The notes under the pieces are model-generated. The model worked only from the letters and a program-made list of their open reading frames with translations. It was not told the DNA's origin and searched no databases. Below, piece after piece: positions 34,985 to 46,585 of a DNA stretch of 64,000 nucleotides (position 1 is the stretch's first letter; each line of letters begins with the position of its first letter). The DNA lies in assembly GCA_020744425.1 (NCBI GenBank), contig JAGMUV010000042.1, positions 1 through 64,000 on the forward strand. The letters are read 5' to 3'. A program made the translations under genes and the position numbers. The DNA is from Dactylonectria macrodidyma. Taxonomy: Eukaryota > Ascomycota > Sordariomycetes > Hypocreales > Nectriaceae.

Positions 34985-35345
34985 GGCTTACTTCCACTGA
35001 TCCTCGCTCTTGAAATTGCTATCAAAACCGTATGTAAATGTGTGGAAGGGATCCGCCTTGAGAGTAGGCAAACAGAGCATTTCAGATTCAATCACGACAT
35101 TTGCAGCAAATATGACTCCTCCCAGAACCAATGCTATCATCGCAGAAAGAAATGCCCAGCGAACCGTGACCAGCCTCCTCCATTGCGCTGAAAAGTACAA
35201 AGGTCCCTAGCGCTTCATAAACCAAAACCGTTTTGTCTGCGAGAGAGCACTGCCGACTATAAATGCAAGAGGGGCTTTGATTACGACGGCCAGCATAAAT
35301 GCGGCAGTGTTCAGCGAAAGCGGCAATGTCACTGTTGAGAGATTT
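34985..35345 (-). pseudogene. Fragment of DUF3176-like membrane protein
   Basis: On the minus strand one frame reads LSLNTAAFMLAVVIKAPLAF, then ALSQTKRFWFMKR, a stop, and RLVTVRWAFLSAMIALVLGG. This matches the layout of the fungal DUF3176 family, where a first TM helix is followed by a QxKWxWF motif, a basic linker and a second helix. Only this internal piece is present. An in-frame TAG follows FMKR and there are no start or end regions, so it is a dead fragment. The full family proteins are several hundred residues long. Confidence 0.5.
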
Positions 35346-35538
35346 CAGGAGCTTGTAGTTTAAATGACTCGTCTCTCATATCATTGTACAAGCAACTTGC
35401 TAGTAGAAGAGCCAAATGCAGGTTAGATAGAAAGTTCAGTAGAGTATACTAGTAACGTCAAATGAGAAATTGATTCCGAATCTTCTTAATAGCCCTAGGC
35501 GCACGAGTCCAGCCGTTTATAGTAAGTCATCCCCCTAA

Positions 35539-38500
35539 TCAAGGGTACCCAAGGTTGTCAGGATCACGCTCATCGTAGTCTCGTCGATACAACGGCCGCT
35601 CTGAACTTCCTCCTTCATATCCAACGTAGCCAGGACTTAAAGACGCTCTGTTCATAAAGCGAGTCGGAGTCGCAGCGCCACGCAAGTCATGACCCTGAGG
35701 CTCAGGATCTAACTGCCTCTCGGGAGTACTCCTATTGCTCAAAGAAGCAGCAGAAAAAGATGACGATTGACGCCCAAATGAGCGGCGTTGATGGCGATCC
35801 CCGCCTGGTCGATTCTGTGTGCTCATAGTGTTATCACTAAACCCTCGACTGAATCGCTCTTCGCGGTGTTCTGCTATCTCGCTGTCTGTCTTGTGAAATA
35901 GTTCTTGCCGGTACCTATCGTAGTTTTCAATTGCTTTCAGCACATGCTCGAAGTGTTCACGGCCTAGATATCTAATCCACCCGGCATCTTCACTTCTCTT
36001 ATCTGTGTAGGCTAGAGAGGTGGCGACCTGGAAAGCGTTGCGGATCTGACGTCCATTCCACCAGGGAGCTGAGGGATCTGTACGCTGGTGAAACTTCTGC
36101 ATCGCAAATTCCGTGATCTCGTCTCCTTTGATTACCAACTCTGGCTGGTCTGTGTTTGCAGCGCGTTGTTTTGCAATCAGCGTGGATCGCTTGAGGTTCA
36201 TTTGAAAAAGAGCCAAGGTCTGAGGTGCATCCAGATGTTTGAAGTGAAGGCTAACGTGGACGCGTGAGTTGAGTGCCTCATCCAAAACTCCCACCCGATT
36301 AGTTGTGAGAAATAATATGCCAGGGTAATACTCTAGAGTCCGAAGGAAAACTAGAGGAAATGTCAGAACCATGTCTAGTTAGTAGAATTATGCTAGACAT
36401 GTGCTTACTTGATACTAGGGCGTTTCTCTGGAGGTTATCATCTTTCTTCTCTCGATGGGACAAAAAGATCTCCGCCTCATCAAGGAGAAGTACACAATCC
36501 CATAGATTAGCCAAGCGAAAGATCTCAGATAGCGTCGATTCCACCTTGATAGGGTCAATTCCTAAGTCACCGCAAGTGATTGGAAATAGAGGCTTGCGAT
36601 GTGCATACGCAACAGCTTCAGCAGTGGCAGTCTTGCCGACTCCAGGGGCACCATGAAGGAGAATGACGAGTCCTTTCCCTTTACCCCGTATGAAGTCTTG
36701 TTCCACAGGCTCGGTACCCTTGTTTTGGAGAGTTCGCTGGATGTCCTTCTTATCAAAATGATCGCGAACTATAGATCTGATCAAGCTCTTGTCTGAATCG
36801 GTTATCTTGAGCTCGTTGAAAGGATCAGATACTACAGGAAGCGGCTTTAGATTTGCAATGTTCGCATTAACAAACCGCCGCTGACGTAGAGAGTACACAA
36901 ACAATCTTGCAGGGAGAAGTGCAAGGTCTTCAGGCGTGAATTTTTGCTTGGCGGGGTCGGTCTCGATTGGCCTTACTTCCGGGTCAACGACGAAATCATC
37001 TTTTTCGAGGAACTTGTTCCAATCCAATGATATGACATCGTCATAATCGACAACAATCTCTTTCGTTTTCCGAATGACTTTAGAACGATCTGCTCCAGAC
37101 CATTGGATGATTGCAAAGTCGTCGTACTCAGTATCGGGCTCGAACACGTTCATGCCACCCTTCAAGAAACCCGGTTTCCATAATGGGCGCATTTGATAAG
37201 CTTCCTGGAAGTCTATAATGGTATCGCTGTCGATATATTCTGACTTCTCGTCATGCGAAAGACTATTACCCGATGGATCGTGAGTTAAAGTCCAGCCGTC
37301 ATGTTCCACAGCCGGGTGTGACTGTTGTAGCAAATCTCGGAAACGCTGTCCTCTCGTTTGGAGCTCCTGGATCGTGCTCTTGTAGTCTTTCTCAAACCGG
37401 ACTGGATAAACCTCCAGTTTTGTGACTTCCTTCTCATCATCAAACCTAGTGATGGTCCAGCCACGGGCCACAGCTCTGTATGAGGTTCCATCAAAGTCGA
37501 TGTAATACGCCCACACACCTACAGCATCCGGGGTCTCCATGGTGTTACGTCGGAGGTCACCATCAGCCTGATCAAGATTATCGACGGTCCAGTCAATGTC
37601 GTCTGAGCCAATCCAGTAGACCCTCCAAAGGCGCCGTGCTTCTGGGTGTCCGCCGGTTGGACGACGATTATTGGTACCTTTGCTGGCAGAGTCCGTCTTG
37701 GAATCGTCTTGTTGAAAAATAAGTTCTCCCAGTCGGAAGAGAGACCAAAGGTCAGCATATTCGACCTTGGCCCGGTGGGTGTGGTTGAGCTCGTCAAACT
37801 TGTGATAGGGTGGGAGAAGCCTTGCCTTGACGAATTCCAAGTAGGCTTTGATCTCATTATGCCCTTTGCGGTCGATTGTGTTCAGGTCTGCGGAGTCTGG
37901 TTCCTCCTTTGGCTTGTTACCCTTCGTTTCTCGCACAGCACTGGCAGCAGAGGATTCCCCAAGAGACGAGCAGGAGCTCTGATTTGCATCTCTGGGGGTA
38001 CATGAGCCAGAATCTGGGTCGAGTCTGGTCCCGCCCCCCGCTGCTAGATCTAGTCGTGACTGAGTAGCATCTGAAAGAGCTTGCTGGGAGTCGTCTCCAG
38101 CCAATGTTGGAATTAAATCGCTGGGTGACTCAAATTTGGCTTGCAATTTGACAAATTCTTCTTCCATCTTGTCGTGGAAGTGAATAAGGATCTCGAAAGG
38201 CCTCAGGAAGGTGTGAGGCTTATCAGACCAAGTAGTCTCACCAGTGACCTTCCTGAGAAGGGATAAAACGGCTGGCGAGTTGATGCGAACACGCTCGACG
38301 CGCCTTTTGTCCACGACTTTGCTAGCATCAGATCGAGGAGCAGGCCTGGTACGATTGGCCTCGACGAACTTGATTCTCTCTTTGTCGGGCAAGCGCCTGA
38401 GTTGTTCTGCTTCCATCTCTCCATCAAGGTCAACTCCAGATAGGAGCGCTTCCACCGCGTAAGTGCATTCTTCGTCAGAATAGCGATTCTTGAACTGCTC

Positions 38501-38983
38501 CCAATTGCATTCCCGCACCTTCGGCTCTGTTTCGATCTCATCAAGATCTTCCTCTTCGTTGGTGTTGGCGTCGCCATGTTCTTCATTCTTGGGAATACCC
38601 TCCAGCTTTACCAGACGTGATGTCATGTCCTTCAGCCATTCATATGTGACGCCACTGGTTAGTTCTGAGGCATTGACTGGCTGTGACCATGATGGCTTTG
38701 CCAGTTCTCCTTTGGGTCGAGAGTCAATATCCAGTAACCCGATTGAAGGCATTTTTCACTCACCTTCCTTGCGCTTTTTCAGCGACGACCTCCCATCTTC
38801 GCTGGAGCTCGAACTAGTACTTTCAATCTTTTCTTCTTTCAAAGTTCCTGGTTGTTTTACAGTAATGTCTTCGACACTCTCAGACATCGCTGGCTCAGCA
38901 AGTGAAGATTCCTGCTTGAGTATCGGCTCACTAGGGTTAAGAACCGGTCCCTGTTCCCTTTCCTCATACATAGCAGGTTGCAT
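35539..38983 (-). CDS. Large AAA+ ATPase with N-terminal fungal domain
   Basis: The preferred model has three exons (38983-38764, 38709-36409 and 36350-35539), all in phase, giving 1110 aa. The introns are 54 nt (GTGAGT donor) and 58 nt (GTAAGC donor, CTAAC branch). A shorter model starts at ATG 38752 without the first exon. The N-terminus is acidic and Ser-rich. The middle has the DUF7025-type region (ADLWSLFRLGELIFQ, RRLWRVYWIGSDDID, VWAYYIDFDGTSYRAVARGW). The C-terminal ATPase module has Walker A HGAPGVGKTATAEA, Walker B CVLLLDEAEIF, and the sensor strand GILFLTTNRVG followed by SRVHVSL. The last 120 residues are low-complexity and rich in Arg and Ser. This fungal ATPase family has no settled role; remodelling of protein complexes is inferred from the fold. 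Confidence 0.88.
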
Positions 38984-40181
38984 TGCAAAGATTGAGTGTG
39001 AATTCTCTCACAAAACAACGATCAAAACGGAGGTTCAGTAAACAGTGACTGAGTTCGAAGACTTGTGGAAGAGCGAGTACAAGGGAAGCGACGAGACTTC
39101 CGCAACCATAACGGAGCGGGGTCCGATGGAATCTTGACAATATACGAGTGGCAAGATTGTGTTTTGACTGTTTGCTCGAACCACTTCCTGTTTGGTTAAT
39201 TGACATACGTGTCTCCTATTGCGGCTAGTCAACTGTAACGACAGTATATGTACAAGACCGTTTCGGGCGTGATTTGAGCGGTCGGCTATGTAATCGGCCA
39301 ATAGAAGGCCGCGGATGCAGAAAGTGCAATACGGATATGCGCGCATGACCCCCCAGTGCTTTCAGCTCAATGCACATCAACTGCCAGTTGTCAGGTTGAT
39401 AGGCTGTCATTAGAGGCTTGGCCAACAGCCTGCTTCTAGCCGAGATAAGCACGCAATCATGAGGTCAGTTCAGCTTATTGTGGATGTACATTTGGAAGCC
39501 GTTGGGCTCACTCCATTGGCTGTGACTAGGGCTGACATGCGGTAGTAAAGTGCAACTTGAGAATGATCACTTGATCCTTTCATAGTCCTCCCAGTCGCCA
39601 GATACAACCCATCCCAGGTCTTTGCCCAGTTAAACCATGTTGCCTTTACCAGAAATACCCGCAAGACAACGGCGGTTTGTTACCGAAATGCCTCAGGCTC
39701 GGATCCCACACTTGCATGCACTCGCCACACTCTTATCCTAATGTAATAAGGCCCGGAGTGGACGCCACGGGCCTTTTCACTTCTAGCAATACCAAAACAT
39801 TCCCCATAAATGCCTCATCATCTGGATTTAATATTGAGTCCCTTGCGCACGAATATCGACAAAGTGATGATAGGGTTACTGTTTCAATAAATTTAGGGAA
39901 TGACAGGCTTCGAAAGAAACTTCCCTTCAACCCTACGGGAGCGAATGAATGACGACCACGAGATATTCATTTTCCAGTCGTGGCTTCGAAATTATTCAGA
40001 GCAAATCATGAATATCCCCTCCACGTCCCAACTTTTATATGATAAAGACACATCGCGCTTCGTCCACAAACTTGAAAACTCGTGTGTACCCAAAATCTCT
40101 TTCCCCAGCTGAACAGCTCCCCGTACCGCAGACTTCTTAATTATTGAAACAAGATGAACAACCATCCTGGCAGTGACACTA
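38984..40181. other. Intergenic between divergent ATPase and STAND-like genes
   Basis: About 1.2 kb with short overlapping frames only. Both neighbours start here, so it contains two promoters. No site was recognised. Confidence 0.5.
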
Positions 40182-42119
40182 ATGGATCGCAGTGGACTGA
40201 GACATGCTATTCAGCGGTACCGGGCTGCTCAGGCCACCGAGTTTGATCGCAACATTTGGTCAAACTACGACCCCGAATCGTGTTCTTGGATTCAAGTCTT
40301 CGATGAGCTCGAGAAAGCCAAGAAGGAATACGAGTCTCGCGCGAATAACAATGTTTTTCGAAAGGCCATTCGGAAGGGCCACGGCATTGCCAGAAACGTT
40401 AAACCTTTTCTGGAAGGCATCCCTCAGGACGATGGATTGGGATTGCTGAAAGGAGCATTGCTAATCATCTTCAAGGTAAGAAAAGTAGAACAAGGCCCTG
40501 AACTTTGAGTATATTCGACAAGACCTTGGCCACATGAACGTTGACTCGCAATTGGTGAAACAGGCGGTGCAGGACAGATCAGTTGCTCGCGAGAAGATTT
40601 ATGACAGCTTTTCCAGCATGCCTAAAACAATAATCGACGCCGAGAGATTACGCCAACATTACCCCGACGACGAATCATTATTCTTTGCATTTCAGAACCT
40701 GAATGACGAGCTTATCAAGGCTATACCATCTCTCATTGACGTCCTTCTGAGAAGAACCGAAAAATCCAGTGGGTATCTTTGTTATGTCTTCTTCAAAGGA
40801 TGTTTAATAATCTCGACTACAGAAGTCAGAGCACTGACGAAGTCTGTCTTTTGTGATCCGGTAGCCGAAGTAGAAGACATTTTGAAGCTAGTGAACGTCG
40901 CGAAAGAAAATCTCGATCGGTGCCGAGATAACTTGAATACAGGGGAGATCGCAATAATAAGGCCAGGGTTACAGCTTATGCACGAAAACGTCATTCACAG
41001 CAGAGATCAAATGAGCCAAGGATTCAGCCACGTTGGCCAACAGCTTACACAGCTCACGCAAGCCACAGAAGAAGCAAACAACATTAACACCTTGAAGCTT
41101 GAAGAACTCCAAGCACGGAGAGATTCAGTACCCGAAGATATGTCTTTATTAACCAGAGAATTGATATCGACGAGGGAACTCGTCACTTCATTGTATACTC
41201 TGGTCCAGGAAAGAATGAGGATTACACCGCCATATCCAGGTCTGTTTTGTTGAGCCCGAAACGTGGCACTACGTTTCTAACAATGACGCAAATAGCACCG
41301 GATGATTCACCATCAACCGCAGATTTTATGGTGCAGGATATTATGGAGACCATATGCAGCAAGAACGAGAGAACGGCACACGTTCGGGATCTGGGCTTTG
41401 TCCTCCGCAAATATCACGAGTTCAGTCCCAAGGCACTTGGGCGAGCAAAATACCTAATGGAGACGTCCGAGTTCCATGGTTGGTTCCTGAGTACTGGCTC
41501 TGAGATTTTGCTTGTAGATGGACACTGCGATGATCAGAGTATTGGCCGTCTTGCACCAACTTCCCTTACTTGCGCTGGGCTTGTTGAAACCTATGTCCAT
41601 GAGGACTACAATTCGACGGCTTTGACATTAGCGCAAACACCGAGGATCATCCTATACTTCTTTGCGGGGGAGCACATCAACTCTAACAACGGCCTCCACG
41701 GGCCTCACGGGTTGATTCGGAGTCTTGTATACCAGCTTCTTTTACAATGGCCCGAAGACGGACTTCCAGACCCGAGACTTTTCAGAAGTCAACTGAATGC
41801 AGCGAGATCCGCCGGAGAACTCAGCACGACATCTTTATGCTTCATTTTCGAACAGCTTGTGTGCCAACTGAGCTCCGACTTTCCAGTGTGCTGCATTATC
41901 GACGGGGTGTCGTATTTTGAGACGAGTTTGTATGGATGGAGAGATGACTTGACAAACATAGTCAACTGTTTCTTATCATGCAAGGAAGCAAAGTCTGCGT
42001 ATGAAGGACAGGGAACTATTAAGTTTTTGCTAGTCAGTCCGGATAAGAGCACGAGTGTTTGGCACCTTATCAATCAGGTGGATCATGTTGATTTGAGAGC
42101 TGGCAATATGCATTCCTGA
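40182..42119 (+). CDS. STAND-like protein: DUF7708-type N-terminus and NACHT-like region with degenerate P-loop
   Basis: Four exons (40182-40475, 40564-40768, 40823-41239, 41296-42119) join in phase to 579 aa. The upstream GTG-led frame is extended without need; ATG 40182 is used. Intron 2 (54 nt, GTGGGT) removes SGYLCYVFFKGCLIIST and leaves the frame open if retained, so it is the least certain. Residues about 1-200 are helical (FDELEKAKKEYESRANNN, LLKGALLIIFK), as in the DUF7708 domain of fungal NLR-like proteins. A second half has SEILLVDGHCD where a P-loop would be expected, then RIILYFFAGEH, HGLIRSLVYQLLLQW, CCIIDGVSYFE (Walker-B-like Asp) and FLLVSPDKSTS. No GKT/GKS is visible, so nucleotide binding is doubtful. 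There are no C-terminal repeats. It may be a signalling or incompatibility-type protein lacking a sensor domain. Confidence 0.78.
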
Positions 42120-44473
42120 TCCGTGTACTAGAGCAGCAAGTGTACTGAGATGCTGAGGGCAGAAAGCTTATGCTGGGAATGAAAAAGCCAAGATGAGAGA
42201 TTCTCCCATGTGCGCAATCTAATCCCAAGGGCTGGTCGGCTATCCTTCTAGCTACCTCACTCTCACAGAATCCCTACAACTAAGATAGGGGGGGATTGCT
42301 TCGATATATGAACAGCGCTATGCAACAGACAACGACGAATTCGAATGTACAGTTCGTAGTGTTAAAATAGTTGCAGATTTCCGTTCGCCGTGTTCAGACT
42401 GCCAGTCCTTTTTGTCGCGATGTTATCGAAACGTGAAGCGACGTCAACTATAGTCTTGCATCACGATTATACTTTCCATTAAGGCGAATCGGCGAAATGG
42501 GACGATGTTATCCGAGACTGTTGCTCAATTGCCCCTGGGTCGACCTCGGTGGGCTGGATTTCGAAGCACGCTTTTCCGTGAATGACTCTCGGTCAGAGCG
42601 GCGGAAGCGCAATATTGTGCCGTAATCTGCTTTTGTTTAGTTTGTGTAATATCTAAATTTGAATCAAAACTCATTGTCAGCGAGGAACAAATAAAAGAGT
42701 ATTTGCCATCGCACACAATAATCATGTCTAATGGGTCGGGTAATGATGATCATGCTTGTCTTACGCAGCTAGCAATGGTGATGGCAGGCCGAGGCTTTGC
42801 TCTGGACGCATCGTATGGCTGTGGATGAACTACCGAATTATGCAGCAACACCTACCCGGGTCTTATTGGCTTTTACACAGGGCAGAATCGTCCGCTTTAC
42901 TTGAGTTGGCACCCCGAAAGGCATTCAATATGCATCTCGAGGGCGTGTGACCGGATCAGCCCCCAACTAAGGCGTTAAATGCAGTTCGGTATTGACAAAG
43001 TCTTCGCGACTAATAACATCATCGAGCTTTTTGTAGTACTGAATCAGGCCATTTCTGCACTCCTCGTCCATGCCCCATCTCGAGGTCTGATGGAAATATT
43101 AAGCTGTGATATATCTGAGCAACGGGTTTATAAGTGGCGTTAACTCGGGGATATGGAGAAGTGAGGGCCTCGAAGATCATTCTTATGAGCATCCGTTCTG
43201 GGAAATTAATCGATCCTGACTCTAGAGAAGAGGGACTCAGTGGTGCTGCCCTACCCTGACTCGGAAAAGGTGGCCTGCGCCCGCCTGAATAACTTTAGAT
43301 AATCTTCATTCAGGCGAGGATGGTAACAATCTCCTCTTCTACGGTCACTTGAGGGCCGTCCGGCTTGGCGCATGGCTGATAGTAGTCGCAAGACTCCAGG
43401 CGGCAAACAAAGTGGACTCCACGTGGAACACTTTTGCCCTAGCCCTATGGGCGCTGGGAATGTCCTTATTACGAACTGACTCTATGGAATCGAACGGGTT
43501 GCCTTCGAGAGTTGCTCTCGAGTGAATTTACGTCGAGGCACCCAGCAAGCCACCCTGATAGACCAAGACGAGCAGGCTTGCATCGACCCCAAGTTCTGTC
43601 AATGGTGAATAATGAAATTCTGCGGTGACACTTGGTGTGGTTCAACTGGCCATGAACCAGCTGGCCCTCCATGTGAACTGCCTGCCCGTCATCCTTGACA
43701 CTCCAGTTGACGGCTCGCGGCACTATCCGCTACGAAATATGTCGGCTTGCTTGGGAGTGAGTGACCACGCTACATGCGCTTCGATTGGACTCCTCTGTTC
43801 TGTCGTTCGGCGAAGCAGCCTGACCCTCGGAGGAGTGGCCTGACTGCCATCGACTAATAGCATAATATGGCTATTGAGTGAAGGCGAGGATCTACGAGAG
43901 CGGTATGGGCTCGAGCAGATGAATCCGGCAAAAACCAGCCGCGGTTCTCCCCCACAATCAGTAAACAGCGGACGCACGACTTCGAGGAAGGCTTTGCGAG
44001 CATGTCGCTGCGGGTCGCTGCCATCCAGAGACAGGCATCGATCAGAATGCGCTTCACTTGGGCAGTAAAGCCGGGATAGGGGTGGTCGGGAGGTGGGTGA
44101 GGGACGTTAGGGCGAGCGTGGGTGCGTCCTTTCGTACGTAACCGCCACTCCCTAGCCCTCGATTCAACCACCATCACAGGGGTGGACTCGCCTAGATTGG
44201 CGGCTGTCCGAGAGATAGATGACAGGGTTGCTCGCGCAATGAACTATAAACGGCTAGTTAGAATAACAACTGGGGCTTATGTCGTCGACGCTAGTCCTTA
44301 GATGTCCTACAGATCAACGAGACAAGCCTCAGCATCTCAGAGACGAGGGATTCGCTGGCTGAGGTCCAATAGATAGAGATTGCAGGCCTCATGAGTGCAT
44401 AACCGCTAGCCCAGCAATATTGCTAGTCCAGTGACGGTATGAAGGGGGCGAATGGCCTAGGATATGGAAGACG
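42120..44473. other. Long intergenic region, no convincing gene
   Basis: 2.4 kb without a supported gene. An ATG-less plus frame at about 43309-43527 reads protein-like (NNLLFYGHLRAVRLGAWLIV, TWNTFALALWALGMSLL) and might be a fragment of a lost gene, but no family was recognised. Frames at 43469-44177 on both strands overlap each other. Confidence 0.4.
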
Positions 44474-44481
44474 TATAAAAA
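44474..44481 (+). promoter_or_regulatory. Candidate TATA box for SMP-30-like gene
   Basis: TATAAAAA lies 91 bp upstream of ATG 44565, a good distance for a fungal promoter. It supports the internal ATG rather than the longer open frame, which begins upstream of the box. Confidence 0.45.
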
Positions 44482-44564
44482 GATCAGGAGGCACCCAGCT
44501 TTTAGGATACAAAATCATCAAACCAATCCTCATCCATGGTTTTTCAGGAACTGCATGTGTCAAG

Positions 44565-45548
44565 ATGTATCCAAGCATCTTCAGATTCTGGCCTGCGGTC
44601 CTTCTCTTCCCCGCCGTCCTAGGTCTTTCAGTTGAAATTACCCAAGACTTCCCTCTAGGCTCTGAGGTCGAAAACCTCGCGCTACGGCCCTCCGGATCTG
44701 CCCTGGCCACCGTCTACACGTTTCCCCATATCTACGAAGTCGACGTTTCCGAGTACTCGACACCAAAGCTTCTACATACCTTTCACAACACAAGCGGCGC
44801 CTGCGGCATAGCTGCATCGTCAGAACCCGATGTGTATTTCGTTCTCACTGGCAACTTCTCATTCCACACATTCAGTCCTGTGCCTGGGTCGTACGCAATT
44901 CACCGCTTGTCATTCAGCAAGCGCGGCAAAGCGACCGTCAAGCAACTTGCTCCTCTGGGGGACATCTCTCAACCCAACGGCATGATCGCCGTGCCGAATT
45001 CTCCATACGTGTTGATCGCAGACACCAGAGGCGGCTACGTGTATCGTTTCAACACCGAAACGCTTCAGCTCACCACCTACTTCGACGACCTATTACTGAA
45101 ACCGAAACCGACCCAAGGCAGTGGTGTCTTTGGTGTCAACGGCGTCAAGCTCTGGAAGGGATTCCTCTATTTCAGCAACTCGAATCAACAGATCGTGGCA
45201 AGAATCAAAGCGTCTGGGAAAGAGTCGCGATTGGAAGGCTGCCCAGAGGTCGTTGCCTTGCAGACGCCTGTCGACGACTTTATCGTCGATGATATAACTG
45301 GGGACCTCTACGTTACAGAACAGGGCGCTATCAACGGACTGGGTCTCGTCAGGAGGAATGCTTATGGCTCCAAGCCGAAGACGATCGTCGGCGGACCAGG
45401 GAGTACGACTCTTCTGGCTCCAACCGCGGCCATCTGGGCCAAAGAGGCCGTGGGACGAACACTGATTGTCTCAGTGACCGGGGGATTCAAACAATTTGTA
45501 ACTCAGGACTACACTGGCGGGGCGAGACTCGCAGTGGTTCATCTGTAA
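44565..45548 (+). CDS. Secreted SMP-30/gluconolactonase-like beta-propeller
   Basis: A single exon of 327 aa. The open frame extends upstream to 44439, but the ATG at 44565 gives a clear signal peptide (FRFWPAVLLFPAVLGLS) and sits downstream of a TATA box. The mature part shows the repeating blades of six-bladed propellers of the SMP-30/gluconolactonase type: ENLALRPSGSALATVY, QPNGMIAVPNSPYVLIADT, GGYVYRFNTET, GVFGVNGVKLWKGFLYFSN and DDFIVDDITGDLYVTEQ. Possible N-glycosylation sites are NTS and NFS. The family includes lactone hydrolases and is common in fungal secondary-metabolism clusters; the substrate is unknown. It lies 1.0 kb from a dienelactone hydrolase and 2.8 kb from a Zn2Cys6 regulator, all on the same strand. 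Confidence 0.88.
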   Translation: MYPSIFRFWPAVLLFPAVLGLSVEITQDFPLGSEVENLALRPSGSALATVYTFPHIYEVDVSEYSTPKLLHTFHNTSGACGIAASSEPDVYFVLTGNFSFHTFSPVPGSYAIHRLSFSKRGKATVKQLAPLGDISQPNGMIAVPNSPYVLIADTRGGYVYRFNTETLQLTTYFDDLLLKPKPTQGSGVFGVNGVKLWKGFLYFSNSNQQIVARIKASGKESRLEGCPEVVALQTPVDDFIVDDITGDLYVTEQGAINGLGLVRRNAYGSKPKTIVGGPGSTTLLAPTAAIWAKEAVGRTLIVSVTGGFKQFVTQDYTGGARLAVVHL

Positions 45549-46585
45549 TCGGGATGAGGCTTAATTAGGTATAATTAAATCCTCAGTGCTGGGGAAAGCC
45601 GCAAAGTGCATTGCCCCATGATATACAAACTATTGAAACTCACTGCGTTCGTACAAGCTACCAATGGCCGACGCCATCATGGACAAAGGAAAACCCTCCC
45701 ATGCCCCCTTCCGCGGAGACGGGCACTTCGAAAACCATAGCCTCGACCTTGCCAGGGTGTTAACTCGTCCACATACTGCACATGTTGTACCCCATCGCTT
45801 TTGCTTCGGAGACGACCAAGGTGGCCTTCCTGCCGGGACACTTCCCGGACCCGCCCTGGATGGGCCAGCCGACAGCTCGTGGACGAACGCCCAATCGGGC
45901 TCAATCGGTTGGCGAACTGGATACGAAGCCTCACAAGGGTCGGCCATTGGCCAGACTCGCATGGCGGCCCTCCAACAAGCCGGAGATCTTTGGAGCTGCC
46001 TCACGGATTTCGAGGGTCTCTACCAGACGGCTGGCCTCCAACCAGCGCACCGCCTTGCGATTTCACGAGTGTGGGAGGCGCGGTCAAACAGCCCCCAAGG
46101 GTGTGGTGAAAAACTAGAGCCGTTCGGGGAGGTCGTAACCGCTCTCCACCACTTCTGGTCGAACTCCAGACGGAAATCCCATACAGATGTAAATAGCACT
46201 TCCGCGCTAGGACACGGACGGTTCATTGCGCGAGTATCCCTGTCGCCCCTCCCGGCCCATTCGACAAGCTACAGCTGCAGGCCGGAACAAAGCCAGTCGC
46301 GAGAAGGCTCTATTCGGTCTAGCATTTCTGAATGAGAGCATCCCTAGGAACCGATATGCACCCCTCCAACCACGACGTGATTCGGTGCCAGAAGATGCAA
46401 AAGAGTGACCGTTCTGTTCACCTACCACTGCTCGCCAGCGTCTTCGGCTTGAGCGATGATGATGCATAAATAGCCGGCAACCCAACCTCGAGATTTGAAC
46501 CTCATTCTCTCGACCTACCTTCCACACCAACCCTTCCCAAACCAGAGTCGTTCGCTCCGCATCGCAGGTTACCCTCAGTCCAGCT
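45549..46585. other. GC-rich gap, possible minus-strand gene relic
   Basis: Long frames are open on both strands because stops are rare here; the plus frame 45664-46335 looks like an artefact. The minus strand has one frame with protein-like pieces between stops: AVRWLEASRLVETLEIREAA, SGKCPGRKATLVVSEAKAMG and VEAMVFEVPVSAEGG. This could be a decayed gene. No family was recognised. Confidence 0.35.

Noticed and set aside
45664..46335. Plus-strand 223-codon open frame from an ATG
   Set aside because: The region is GC-rich with open frames on both strands. The peptide has no domain and its composition looks like a frame artefact; the minus strand has more protein-like pieces.
46440..46530. Possible tRNA because of GGTTCAAATC on the minus strand
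   Set aside because: The T-stem does not pair over five positions and there is no acceptor stem.
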